Origin: JANYGA01 sp031420415
GTDB lineage: Bacteria; Vulcanimicrobiota; Vulcanimicrobiia; Vulcanimicrobiales; Vulcanimicrobiaceae
Assembly: GCA_031420415.1 (NCBI GenBank)
Contig: JANOMT010000025.1
Location: forward strand, 62,001 to 126,000
Length of the DNA stretch: 64,000 nucleotides
Reading direction: 5' to 3'
This document shows positions 26,635 to 35,667 of the stretch, piece after piece. A program made the position numbers and the translations under genes. Under the pieces are notes generated by a model that was not told the origin of the DNA, did not search any database, and saw only the letters and a program-made list of their open reading frames with translations. Position 1 is the first letter of the stretch. The number at the start of each line of letters is the position of its first letter.

Positions 26635-27678
26635 GTGTCCGTGACCCAGCAACCCGTTCTCTTTAGCGGCAACTCGAACGTCGATCTCGCTCGCGAGATC
26701 GCGGCGAAGATGAACACGCGCCTCGGAAGCGCACTCGTCGATCGTTTCAAAAATGAAGAATGCCGGATCGAGATCAAGGAGAATGTCCGCGGCTCGGAAG
26801 TCTTCGTGATTCAATCGATCTGCCGCGCCCCAAATGGCAATTCGGTCAACGATTCGCTGATGGAACTCCTCTTGATGATCGACGCACTTCGCCGTGCGTC
26901 CGCCTATCGCATCACGGCGATCGTGCCGTATTACGGCTATGCGAAGCAAGATAAGAAGACGAAAGGCCGCGAACCGATCTCGGCCAAACTCGTCGCCAAC
27001 CTCATCGAAAAGGCGGGCGCCAAACGGCTCGTCACACTCGACCTCCACGCCGCGCAGATCCAGGGCTTCTTCGATCTCCCCGTCGATAATCTCGTTGCCA
27101 CCCCGACGCTGTGCTCGTACCTCAAGTCGCAGGGCCTCGAAGGTGACAAAATCATCGTCGTCTCACCCGATGCCGGCGGCGTGCCGCGCGCTGAGAATTT
27201 CGCCAAACGCCTTCGCGCCGATATCGCGATCGTCTTCAAGCGCCGCCCGGAGCCCGACGTCTCGGAAGTCACGGAGATCGTCGGCAACGTCTCGGGCAAG
27301 ATCGCCGTCGTCGTCGACGACATGATCTCGACCGGCGGCACGCTCGCCAAAGCCGCCGAAGCGCTCATCAAACGTGGCGCGACCCAGGTCTACACGTGTG
27401 CCACGCACGGCATCTTCGCTGGCGACGCGGTTCGCGTGCTCACGGAATCCCCGATCGAACGTATCATCGTAACGAACACGCTGCCGAATCAGGAAGCGCT
27501 GCTCGGACCGAAATTCAAAGTCCTGTCCATCTCGCAGATCCTCGCCGATGCGATCAAGCGCATCACGGCGAATCGATCGGTCTCCGAGCTCTTCGCAAAG
27601 GACGACGACGCATCGTCGCTCGGCGCACACGACGCTCACCATCAACTTCCCGACGTCCTAACCACCGCCTCGTCGTAA
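26635..27678 (+). CDS. prs: Ribose-phosphate pyrophosphokinase
   Basis: 347 aa, cytoplasmic. Makes PRPP from ribose 5-phosphate and ATP for nucleotide, His, Trp and NAD synthesis. The flexible loop/active-site Lys region (GYAKQDKKTKGR), DLHAAQIQGFF and the PRPP loop VVVDDMISTGGT are intact. About 25 C-terminal residues rich in Asp, His and Ser go beyond the usual end. GTG start with a good GGAGG 7 nt upstream. First gene of a prs-rplY-pth operon; PRPP also feeds the nadC step encoded later in the window. Confidence 0.97.
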   Translation: MSVTQQPVLFSGNSNVDLAREIAAKMNTRLGSALVDRFKNEECRIEIKENVRGSEVFVIQSICRAPNGNSVNDSLMELLLMIDALRRASAYRITAIVPYYGYAKQDKKTKGREPISAKLVANLIEKAGAKRLVTLDLHAAQIQGFFDLPVDNLVATPTLCSYLKSQGLEGDKIIVVSPDAGGVPRAENFAKRLRADIAIVFKRRPEPDVSEVTEIVGNVSGKIAVVVDDMISTGGTLAKAAEALIKRGATQVYTCATHGIFAGDAVRVLTESPIERIIVTNTLPNQEALLGPKFKVLSISQILADAIKRITANRSVSELFAKDDDASSLGAHDAHHQLPDVLTTASS

Positions 27679-27699
27679 ACGCGACGTAGAAGAGAGATC

Positions 27700-28350
27700 A
27701 TGGCCACCACCGCACATTCCCTCGCCGTAAAAAAACGCGAGAAGACCGGCTCGACGTCGGTTGCCGCCCTCAAAAAGACGGGCTACATTCCAGGCGTCCT
27801 CTTCGGACACGGCTCCGAACCGATCGCGATCGCCCTCGAGGCGAAAGCCCTCGACGACGTCCTGCGGGGCGGTGGCAAGAACCATCTCCTAGACCTCACG
27901 ATCGACGGCGGCGCGCGCGATACCGCGCTCGTGCGTGAAGTGCAGCGCGATCCGATCACGCGTCGCGTGATCCACGCCGATCTCCAGCGCGTGAGTGCGA
28001 CGGAGAAGATTACGGCGTCGCTGCCGCTCGTCACGCTCGGCGTCGCCGACGGCGTAAAGAATGCTGGCGGCGTGATGGACGTGCTCGTGCACTCAATCGA
28101 CGTGACCGGCCCCGCAAACGAGCTGCCCGAGCAGATCGAAGCCGACGTAACGCATCTCAAAGTGGGCGACCACTTTATAGCTTCGGACCTGAAGCTTCCC
28201 GCAAAATTCTCACTCGCAATCGACGCGCACACGATGCTCATCTCGATCGAAGCCTCCAAGACCGCAGCCGAAGTCGAGGAAGTCGCACCCGTGATCGCAG
28301 CAGCCGATGTCCCGACGGTCGCCGCAACCGAAGAAGCCGAAGCAAGCTAG
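27700..28350 (+). CDS. rplY: Ribosomal protein bL25, CTC (long) form
   Basis: 216 aa. 5S-rRNA-binding L25 domain (residues about 1-95) plus the CTC C-terminal beta domain, which ends in a long Ala/Glu/Val tail. The start ATG follows an AGAGAG ribosome-binding site. It lies 22 bp after prs and 6 bp before pth, the usual prs-rplY-pth order. Confidence 0.96.
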   Translation: MATTAHSLAVKKREKTGSTSVAALKKTGYIPGVLFGHGSEPIAIALEAKALDDVLRGGGKNHLLDLTIDGGARDTALVREVQRDPITRRVIHADLQRVSATEKITASLPLVTLGVADGVKNAGGVMDVLVHSIDVTGPANELPEQIEADVTHLKVGDHFIASDLKLPAKFSLAIDAHTMLISIEASKTAAEVEEVAPVIAAADVPTVAATEEAEAS

Positions 28351-28356
28351 ACCCAC

Positions 28357-28962
28357 ATGCCCGGAACGCGTATCGTCGCCGGGCTCGGGAATCCGGGCGC
28401 GAAATACGAACGCACGCGCCACAACATCGGCTTTCGCGTTGTCGATGAAGTGGCGCGTCGTTTCGGCGACGCAGCGTTCAAGAAAAAAGACGGCGCACAT
28501 ATCGCGCACGTCGCCGCGCGCGCCGTCATCCTCGCGAAGCCGCTCTCGTTCATGAACGACAGCGGCATTCCACTTGGCAAGCTCGCCGCGTGGTGGAAGA
28601 CGCCGCCCACAGAGATGCTCGTCATCAGCGACGATCTCGATCTACCTTTCGGTCGATTGCGCATGCGCGCGAGCGGCGGCAGCGGTGGCCATAATGGCCT
28701 CAAATCACTCATCGCGCACGTTGGCGAGACGTTCCCGCGGCTACGCATCGGCATCGGGCGCGGCCAGAGTGACACGATCGACTACGTCCTCGCAAATTTT
28801 TCGGGCGACGAAGAACGCGTCGTACGAACGATCATCGATGTCGCAGCCGACGGTGTGGAACGTTGGCTCGACCGCGGAGCGACCGACGCGATCCAATACG
28901 TCAACGCGTGGCGCCCGGCTGCCGAGACGGCGAAAACCGAGGACCCGCATTCGGCTTCGTGA
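28357..28962 (+). CDS. pth: Peptidyl-tRNA hydrolase
   Basis: 201 aa. Recycles tRNA from stalled peptidyl-tRNA. Conserved GLGNPG (start), the catalytic His in TRHNIGF, PLSFMNDSG, and the GSGGHNGLKS segment are present. Third gene of the prs-rplY-pth unit. Confidence 0.97.
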   Translation: MPGTRIVAGLGNPGAKYERTRHNIGFRVVDEVARRFGDAAFKKKDGAHIAHVAARAVILAKPLSFMNDSGIPLGKLAAWWKTPPTEMLVISDDLDLPFGRLRMRASGGSGGHNGLKSLIAHVGETFPRLRIGIGRGQSDTIDYVLANFSGDEERVVRTIIDVAADGVERWLDRGATDAIQYVNAWRPAAETAKTEDPHSAS

Positions 28963-29043
28963 ACCTCCGATGATGACGCGAAGCTCTGGCATCGAATCCA
29001 CAATACTCGCACGCGATCTCGCGCTTTACATGCAAGGCTCCGC

Positions 29044-29844
29044 GTGACGCGCGCGCCCTGGTTCGCACTCGTCGCATCGCTCGTTGCCGGTGGATCGCTC
29101 GCGACACTGGCTTCGCACGCGACCGCAGCGAGCGATCCCGGAGGCTACGTGGGCCGCGGCAAAGTCGTGGTGCAAACGGCGATTGCGGGCATCGACAAGC
29201 TCACGGTCGGTGGCGAGATCGCCTTCGAACAGCGCGGTCCGCTCGCACGCGTCGACATGCTCTCACTCGGCCTCCCGGGTACGGATCCCACGCTTTCGGC
29301 GCTCCTGGGAACGCAGCTCTTTCCGCCGGGCGGCTTCACCGTCGTCTACGATCGCACGACGTCGACGTACGTCGTGTGGTCGAATGCGAAGCAAACCTAT
29401 TTTACGAGCGTACCATCCTCGCAAGCGGGCCCGACACCCGGGCCCGTCGCGCGTACGCCGGCCACGCCGACCGATTCGTCGCCGTTTGGTTTTCTCAAGA
29501 CATTTCGCGACGACGCGGCGTTTTCCGTGACGTTGAGCCTCGCCGGACACGGGCCCGTCAACGGCCACCCCGCAACCGGAATCGACTATCAACTCAGCCG
29601 TACGACAAAGCCGGGCGACAAGTCCGATCTTCACGGCCGTATCGAGTTTGCCGACGATCTCGACGAGCTTCCGATCGAAGTGACGGCGAGCGTGAAGACC
29701 AAGACGATTCCAGCGAGCTCGCTGCGGCTCGATCTGACGTCGATCGCGAAGCAAACGCCGAACGAAGCCGATTTCGCCGTTCCCCAGGGCTACGCGCGCG
29801 CTAGCGATCTCGGCAGCGTGCTTGGAAGGACGCTCTCGCTGTAG
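29044..29844 (+). CDS. Exported protein of unknown function, 266 aa
   Basis: GTG start gives a signal peptide (basic start, hydrophobic core, A-x-A cleavage near residue 29). The mature protein is rich in beta-strand pattern with a Pro/Thr-rich linker near residues 128-142. The pattern of paired strands ending in 'VPQGYAR' recalls periplasmic lipoprotein-carrier-like or DUF4412-like folds, but I would not assign it. It stands alone after pth. Confidence 0.65.
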   Translation: MTRAPWFALVASLVAGGSLATLASHATAASDPGGYVGRGKVVVQTAIAGIDKLTVGGEIAFEQRGPLARVDMLSLGLPGTDPTLSALLGTQLFPPGGFTVVYDRTTSTYVVWSNAKQTYFTSVPSSQAGPTPGPVARTPATPTDSSPFGFLKTFRDDAAFSVTLSLAGHGPVNGHPATGIDYQLSRTTKPGDKSDLHGRIEFADDLDELPIEVTASVKTKTIPASSLRLDLTSIAKQTPNEADFAVPQGYARASDLGSVLGRTLSL

Positions 29845-29984
29845 ATCGGTCGAGGGTAGGACATAGCTTTACAATGTACCCTGCTGACATGCTGCGGATT
29901 TACCGATAACCCAAGTATCACACTTGCGGGACGACCTCTCGGTTCGTTGACGACCGCGCTTCTTGGAGCGTCTACATCGCTGCG

Positions 29985-32102
29985 ATGTCCCCAGAGTTTC
30001 CGATTTACGACCTCGAGCATGCGATCGGCATCGACCGTTCGACGTTCGACTTAGGCATCGATGAACTCGACGCGTTGCCCGTCGGCGTTATCACGCTCGA
30101 CCGTCGCGGAAACGTGTTGCGCTACAACCGGACCGAAGCCGAGTACGCGCGGCGCTCGACCGATTCCACGCTCGGCAAGAATTTTTTCACCGACATCGCG
30201 CCGTGCGCGCGGGTTCAGGACTTCCAGGGGCGCTTCGAAGCCTTCGCGGCTGTCAACGATGACGGCTACGAACGCTTCGATTTTACGTTCCCGTTTCGCT
30301 GGGGCCATCGCGCCGTCGAGATTTTATTCTGCCGACGGCGTGACGTCGAGTCGATCGATATTATCGTTACGACGCAACATCGTCCGATTCTCGAAGTCGA
30401 TATCGACGCGCCCAAGGCCATTGCCCGAAAGCGCGAACGCGAACCCAGAACCGTGCGCTTGATGCGCCACGACGCCATTTGGCACGACGATCTCATTTCC
30501 GGCCAAACGGTGTGGTCGCGCGAATGTTACGACCTCGTCGAGCTCGATCCGGGAGCTACGCCGCCGATGGGCGGTCTCCGTGCCTTCGCCGACCCAAGCG
30601 TCGCCGCAGAACTCGACGTACTCGTTCAAGCCGCAATCGACGCGCGCGTGACCTATGGGTTCGAGCACCGTATCGTCACCGCAAAAGGGAAGGAGCGCTA
30701 CGCGCAGGTCAGTGCTTCGATCACGTACGATTCGGCCGGGCGCGCGATCTCTATCGTCGGCCGAGCCGGGGACGTCACCGATCGCTGTGCCGAAGAGACC
30801 GAGCTCTGGGATCGGGCGAATTTCGATCGCCTCACCGGTCTCGCCAATCGGATCTGCTTTGAGAACAGCGTCGAAAACGCGCTTAACGATACGCACAACA
30901 TCGGCCGGACGTTCGGCATCGTCTTTATCGATCTCGACCGTTTCAAAACGATTAACGATACGTTCGGTCACGTTGCCGGCGACCAAGTCCTAACCGTCGT
31001 TTCGCGCAGGCTCGAAGCCAGTACGCGACCCGAGGACCTCGTCGCGCGGCTCAGCGGTGACGAATTCGTCATTCTCATCGCGGGCTTCGATAATGAAGGA
31101 ATCGTCGACTCGATTTGCGGTCGCATCATCGCGAATTTAGCCGAACCGATCGTTATCGACGGTCGCGTTTTCGAAATCACGGCGAGCCTCGGCGTCGCGC
31201 TCTATCCCCGCCATGGGGTCACCGTCGATGAGTTGTTACACGCTGCCGACTCTGCGATGTACGAGAGCAAGGCGTCTTCAACGGTGAGCGTCGTGCGTTT
31301 TAACGAAGATCTCCAATACGAGCGACACGAACGCGCGACGCTCGAACACGAGCTGCATCGCGCACTCGCCGGGGGCGCGCTCGAGCTGTATTATCAACCG
31401 ATCGTCTCGAGTGGCACGCACGTAATCGCGAGCGCCGAGGCGCTCATTCGATGGAACCATCCCACACGCGGAATCGTACCGCCCGTCGATTTCATCTCGA
31501 TTGCTGAAGGCAACGGCGACATCTTGACGATCGGCGCATGGGTCATCGCGTCGGCTTGCGCGCGAGTCCGCGCATCGATCGACGCGGGAAGCCCCGCGCG
31601 ATCGGTCGCGGTGAACGTATCGCTCGTCCAATTTCGCTCGCCGACTTTTGTCGCGATCGTTCGTAGCGCGATTTTGCAGGCGAACATTCCGCCGGAATTT
31701 CTTACACTCGAGCTGACGGAAAGCGTCGCGAGCGGCAATTTTTACGAAACGATGCGCACGCTTGCGGAACTCAAAACGCTCGGCATCAAACTCGCGATCG
31801 ACGACTTCGGTACGGGTTATTCATCTCTCGCCTATCTCAAGCACTTCCCGATCGACATCATCAAGCTGGATCGCGCGTTCGTCGCCGAAATTTTAACAGA
31901 TCCAATCGATCATGCGATTGCGGAGACCGTCGTCGCGCTTGCCAATAAATTGCACCTCGAAGTCGTCGCCGAAGGCATCGAAACGATCGACCAGGCGCGC
32001 TGCATGGAGGCGATCGGATGTCACAAACTTCAGGGGTTCCTTTTTAGTAAGCCGATTTCCGAACGCGAGTTCTTCGGTGCCTTCGCGGTAGCCGGCTCCT
32101 AA
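29985..32102 (+). CDS. PYP-like/PAS sensor with GGDEF and EAL domains (c-di-GMP turnover)
   Basis: 705 aa, no membrane helix. Residues about 20-125 align without gaps to photoactive yellow protein: the positions of Tyr42, Glu46, Arg52 and chromophore Cys69 are Tyr47, Glu51, Arg57 and Cys74, within NFFTDIAPC. A second PAS domain covers about 145-270. GGDEF is SGDEF (357-361), preceded by an RxxD inhibitory site (RPED) at the normal five-residue spacing. EAL (485-487) has the usual catalytic set: ELTES, DDFGTGYSS, IKLDR, AEGIE, QGFLF. Both synthesis and hydrolysis of c-di-GMP look possible. Whether the PYP-like domain binds p-coumarate or another ligand is not shown. Confidence 0.93.
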   Translation: MSPEFPIYDLEHAIGIDRSTFDLGIDELDALPVGVITLDRRGNVLRYNRTEAEYARRSTDSTLGKNFFTDIAPCARVQDFQGRFEAFAAVNDDGYERFDFTFPFRWGHRAVEILFCRRRDVESIDIIVTTQHRPILEVDIDAPKAIARKREREPRTVRLMRHDAIWHDDLISGQTVWSRECYDLVELDPGATPPMGGLRAFADPSVAAELDVLVQAAIDARVTYGFEHRIVTAKGKERYAQVSASITYDSAGRAISIVGRAGDVTDRCAEETELWDRANFDRLTGLANRICFENSVENALNDTHNIGRTFGIVFIDLDRFKTINDTFGHVAGDQVLTVVSRRLEASTRPEDLVARLSGDEFVILIAGFDNEGIVDSICGRIIANLAEPIVIDGRVFEITASLGVALYPRHGVTVDELLHAADSAMYESKASSTVSVVRFNEDLQYERHERATLEHELHRALAGGALELYYQPIVSSGTHVIASAEALIRWNHPTRGIVPPVDFISIAEGNGDILTIGAWVIASACARVRASIDAGSPARSVAVNVSLVQFRSPTFVAIVRSAILQANIPPEFLTLELTESVASGNFYETMRTLAELKTLGIKLAIDDFGTGYSSLAYLKHFPIDIIKLDRAFVAEILTDPIDHAIAETVVALANKLHLEVVAEGIETIDQARCMEAIGCHKLQGFLFSKPISEREFFGAFAVAGS

Positions 32103-32131
32103 CGACCTCAAGCGAGGGCGATGCACGCGAC

Positions 32132-33379
32132 CTACTCGCAGGGGTCGGCGTGCCCGAGGGCTCGCGCGATCCGCGTGCCGAGGGGCGGATTGTTATAAAA
32201 ATACCAGCGACTCAACCGCGACGGGCAGAGTTGGCCGAGCGTTTCGTCGGCGATGCGGACGTAGACGCGAACGGCCGAGGCGCGGTCGCTCGTGAGCGCG
32301 AGGGCATAATCGTCGGCGAGTGCTTCGAGATGACGCGAATAGCCGTTGTAGATTGGCGTCGCCGCGAGAGCGAGAAGGCCGAGAAAAAAGAAGACGAGCG
32401 GTAAGCGTGCGAGCGGATCGTCATCGCGACGGAAACCGACGCGATCGGCGAAGACGACCGCGAGCGCGGTCGACACGATGAACAACGACGTCCAAAAAAG
32501 CGACAGTCGGAAGTCGTCCCCGTGCACGTAATGCCCGAACTCACGGGCGGCGAGCACCAGCACCTCGCCCGGCGTCGCGTTCGCGAGCAACGCATCGGAG
32601 AGCACGATCCGCATCGTCGGTCCGAATCCCGCGATATCGGCAATCGCCGCCGTCGTCCGACGCGAATCGTCGGTAACGTAGATCGGCGCGTTGCCGATTC
32701 CCGCGCGTCGTGCGAGGGATTCCAGGCGCTCGCCGAGCGCCGCACCGCGTGGTAATGGGTGAAACGAGTTGTAGAGCGGTGCGACGACGACGGGTTCGAC
32801 GAACGCCATCACGAGCGTCACCACGAAGAGTCCCGCCATCGCGTAGAGATACCAGACGCGCGTGCGATCGACGAGCGCGAAGACGCACGCGACGATCGCG
32901 CCGACGACGATCGCGTCGAGCGTTACCGAGATGAGGCCGTCACGATACCACGCCGCCGCCGTCTCGATCGTAAATCCGTAGATGTAATCGACGCGATACC
33001 GCGCGAGCGATGCGGGAAACGCCGCAAGATTCGCGATGACGAGGAGCGCCGCGCCGAACGCGACGCGCAACGCCACGATGTTTCCGATGCGATGACGCAT
33101 CGCGTCGCGCAGTCGCGCCGCCGTGCCCGATCGCCACAGATAGAGGAGCATCGCGATCTGCGAAAACGCCCAAGCGAAATAGAGTGGTCGAACGAATCGT
33201 CGCGCGTGTTCGCCCGCACGTTGGCGTCGCGGATCGACGAGTTGCGCCGCCGGACGCGCGAGCAAGGTCGCATCGGAGATCGCGGTAACGCGGCGCTCGA
33301 GGTACGGCGATGCCGTCGCGCGTTGTGGCATCGCCGAGATGGCAACGAACGCGAAGAAAATGACGAGAGCGAGACGCAC
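32132..33379 (-). CDS. M48 (Ste24-type) membrane metallopeptidase homologue with altered zinc motif
   Basis: 415 aa, GTG start at 33379 giving a hydrophobic N-terminus; five or six further membrane helices. Layout follows CAAX prenyl protease-type M48 enzymes. The HExxH zinc motif reads REFGH (residues 279-283): the first His is Arg (CGT). The third ligand region SRxxExxAD is kept (SRHLEALADD). Either a pseudo-protease or a recent inactivating change (CAT to CGT is one base). It lies 34 bp after the selenoperoxiredoxin gene, same strand. Confidence 0.85.
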   Translation of the reverse strand: MRLALVIFFAFVAISAMPQRATASPYLERRVTAISDATLLARPAAQLVDPRRQRAGEHARRFVRPLYFAWAFSQIAMLLYLWRSGTAARLRDAMRHRIGNIVALRVAFGAALLVIANLAAFPASLARYRVDYIYGFTIETAAAWYRDGLISVTLDAIVVGAIVACVFALVDRTRVWYLYAMAGLFVVTLVMAFVEPVVVAPLYNSFHPLPRGAALGERLESLARRAGIGNAPIYVTDDSRRTTAAIADIAGFGPTMRIVLSDALLANATPGEVLVLAAREFGHYVHGDDFRLSLFWTSLFIVSTALAVVFADRVGFRRDDDPLARLPLVFFFLGLLALAATPIYNGYSRHLEALADDYALALTSDRASAVRVYVRIADETLGQLCPSRLSRWYFYNNPPLGTRIARALGHADPCE

Positions 33380-33413
33380 GAACCATCGCGCGACTCGCTC
33401 TGCGGCATCGGAT

Positions 33414-33890
33414 TTAGCCGAGTTTACGCAACTCGTCGAAGATCTGTTCTTCGTCGGGTTGCTCTTCGATATCGTGGATGTCAATGTAACGAACGATGCC
33501 TTCCTTATCGATGATAAAGATGGCGCGTTCGGACATCCCTGCTTCGCGCAGGACGCCGAATTTCTCGGCGACTCCGCCATGCGGATAGAAATCGCTAAGG
33601 AGCGGATACGTGAATCCGCCGAGCGACTTCGCCCATGCTGCTGCGGTTGGAACCGTGTCGATCGAGATACCCACAACTTGGGCATCATAGCCTTCGTAAC
33701 GATCGAGGTTTTCCTCGTACGAAGGCATCTGAGCTGCTCAAACAGCGGTAAATGCGAACGGGTAGAACGCCATCACGATGTTTTTCTTGCCCTTTTGATC
33801 GGCAAGGCTGAACGAATCGCCGTGATGCGTGCGAAGCGTGAACTCCGGCGCCTGGTCTCCGACCTTGAGGGTCTTCGTCTCGTTCGCCAT
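33414..33890 (-). CDS. Selenocysteine-containing peroxiredoxin (AhpC/TSA family), in-frame UGA
   Basis: 158 aa when UGA at 33738-33740 is read as selenocysteine (residue 51). The context FYPFAFTAV-UGA-AAQMPSYEENL puts the UGA exactly at the peroxidatic Cys of 1-Cys/AhpE-type peroxiredoxins. The rest is intact: KVGDQAPEFTL, Arg in MSERAIFIID, and no Cys anywhere, so without Sec the protein has no redox residue. Reading on from UGA stays in frame for 108 codons. A 14-bp hairpin follows (33690-33726). ATG at 33890 is used; an ATG at 33917 adds nine residues. Function: reduction of peroxides. Neighbours: GrdB-like selenoprotein upstream, M48 homologue downstream. Confidence 0.88.
33690..33740 (-). 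promoter_or_regulatory. Candidate bacterial SECIS hairpin after UGA (peroxiredoxin)
   Basis: After UGA (33738-33740) come 11 nt, then GCCTTCGTA (33718-33726) pairing with TACGAAGGC (33690-33698), and an inner CGAGG/CCTCG stem closed by an AAAA loop (33709-33712), with a 5-nt bulge on the 3' side. The loop begins 25 nt after UGA. If the top G-C pair opens, a G leads the loop. Size and distance suit SelB recognition. Confidence 0.7.
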
Positions 33891-34012
33891 CGTCTTGCGG
33901 CCTTTTAAAATTGCCATATAAGTGTTTTCACCCCCCTTCGGTGTACGGAATGTGTCGTTTCGTTCGAGCGAGAGCGCTTCGGGCGACGGCGTTGGCCCGA
34001 GGCACGCGCCCG

Positions 34013-34723
34013 TCACGCGAATTCGCGAATAGAACCGGGCTCGATCGGGTCGTACAGCGCGGCGAACGTGCGCTCGAGGAGGACGCGTTGGCCCGCTACG
34101 TCGCCCGCTTTTCCGACGGGTGTGCCGATCGCGTTAAACGTCGGGTGTACCGCGCGCGGGGCGCGGGCTTGAACCGTTTGCGTCGGCTCGACGGTGATGA
34201 GGATCGTTGGGATCCCGATGGCTTCGATTGCGCGTTGAACATGCACGACCGTGCGATGACACATCGGTCAACCACCGGTCAGGAGCACCAGATCCGTCGC
34301 GCTCCGTTCGATTTTTTTCGCGATCTCGGGCGCCGTTTCGTCGAGGACCTGCTTGAGTTTGAGCGTGTAGCCCATCATGCCGAAGAACTCGGGGTTAAGG
34401 CCCTTGAGCGTTCCATCGGCGACCATTTCGCGCAAACGCTCGATTGGGAACACCGTGTTGACGTCGCGATCGGCTTCACTGTGATCGTAATGTTCGTGCG
34501 CGATCACTAAGTCCGAAACGTCGCTATCGGAGGGGATGATTCGATACGAGCCATCACCCAGGACGTCGAACGGCTGTTGCGATTTGAGATACACGCCTGC
34601 CGTACTCACGAGCGCGACGGTCGTTTCCGAAAGCGGTCGGTCGAACGGGGTATACGGGATCGCTCGCCGGGCAAGCTCCAAGGGCACGGAGGGTCCTCCA
34701 AAAAGGGCAAGCGCCGAGCGCAT
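34013..34723 (-). CDS. GrdB-like (glycine/betaine reductase B family) selenoprotein, in-frame UGA
   Basis: 236 aa when UGA at 34268-34270 is read as selenocysteine (residue 152). The context LLTGG-U-PMC-HRTVVHVQRAIEAIGIPT matches the redox-active region of the selenoprotein B family of glycine/sarcosine/betaine reductases, with a U-x-x-C motif. The N-terminal part (residues 1-150) is the short GrdB-type domain, with SDLVIAHEHYDHSEADRDVN; the frame is intact on both sides. Such short GrdB relatives are known selenoproteins of uncertain function. ATG at 34723 with AGGTGAG upstream; a GTG at 34738 is the alternative. Upstream is thyX, downstream the selenoperoxiredoxin. Confidence 0.85.
34240..34270 (-). 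promoter_or_regulatory. Candidate bacterial SECIS hairpin after UGA (GrdB-like)
   Basis: UGA (34268-34270) is followed by a stem CAT, bulged C, GCAC, loop GGTC (34247-34250), GTGC, ATG. The loop starts 17 nt after UGA. The loop sequence GGUC and the bulged base below a 4-bp top stem are the recognised elements of the E. coli fdhF SECIS (from memory), making this the most convincing of the three. Confidence 0.75.
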
Positions 34724-34795
34724 GGGTGGGATTCTCACCTATGAGCACGTTGTTCTCGGATTGGTTGCACGCTGGCATCGATCCGAGGTGGCGAA

Positions 34796-35578
34796 TTAGC
34801 CCGCCATCGCCGCCGTTTGCTGATCGGCGACGATCTCATCGCTCGCGCGCGTCGGCCCGTCTTCGGTGATCGTCGTAACGCGCCGCGCGGCGACCGGATT
34901 TTTCACGATCACGTACCGCGGGCACTCGGGGCCGTTGGGTTCGTTGCAATAGCCGCGAACACACGTCGCTCCGGCGCGCACGAATAGCGACGGCGCCGCG
35001 CGTTTGACGATGCGCAACATTGCAAATGCGAGTTCGCGAATCTCCCACTGCGCATTATTGCACGTGCGAAGCGAGAAGAAATCGAGCAACGCTCGCGCGT
35101 TCGCGGTGATGACGATCTGCGTTTCGGCGGCATTGGGGAGGACGAAACGCGCGTCTTCCGCAGGCGTCCCCGACTCCATAGCATCTTGATAGAATGCGGC
35201 GATTTGACCCATGAGGACGTCGTATTTTGCTTTGATCTCGGGGCGTGCCGCAATCGACGGCGGCGTGATGAACTCGAACTGCCCTTTGAGGGCGATGTAG
35301 CGCTGGCTCTTCTGTTCGTAACTCATGTGCCGATGGCGCACGAGTTGGTGCGTGAGCGCGCGCGAGACGCCACCGACGCCGAAGGTAAACATCGTATGTT
35401 CGAAGGTCGAAAGATGGCCCGCATCGCGAACGCGCGCGACCATCTTGTCGATCGCCTCCGGCGTCCAGTTTTCATCGATCGACTCGACGTCGCGCGGGCT
35501 ATAGCAATTACGCGCCGCGGTCGCGACCGCACGCTCGGGTTCGGGAGAATGCGAGAGAAGAACGACCTTGAGCGCCAT
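34796..35578 (-). CDS. thyX: FAD-dependent thymidylate synthase ThyX
   Basis: 260 aa. Makes dTMP from dUMP with methylene-tetrahydrofolate and FADH2. The ThyX signature RHR-x7-S is present as RHRHMSYEQKS. A C-terminal extension of about 55 residues after the core carries a Cys cluster (CVRGYCNEPNGPEC), possibly metal-binding. Two in-frame ATGs, at 35578 and 35584, are equally good; the frame further upstream overlaps the divergent amidase region. Same strand as the selenoprotein pair, 72 bp before it. Confidence 0.94.
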   Translation of the reverse strand: MALKVVLLSHSPEPERAVATAARNCYSPRDVESIDENWTPEAIDKMVARVRDAGHLSTFEHTMFTFGVGGVSRALTHQLVRHRHMSYEQKSQRYIALKGQFEFITPPSIAARPEIKAKYDVLMGQIAAFYQDAMESGTPAEDARFVLPNAAETQIVITANARALLDFFSLRTCNNAQWEIRELAFAMLRIVKRAAPSLFVRAGATCVRGYCNEPNGPECPRYVIVKNPVAARRVTTITEDGPTRASDEIVADQQTAAMAG

Positions 35579-35667
35579 GCCCATAGCTTTCGCGGTCGAA
35601 AGCCGCTCGCCATTCGTGGACCGGACGTGCACGAGGCAACCTCGCGCCGCAGACGAACGGGCCGCGC

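Noticed and set aside
33729..33740. Peroxiredoxin gap explained as a frameshift or assembly error
   Set aside because: Both halves are in the same frame, and the stop falls exactly on the peroxidatic position; an indel would change frame.
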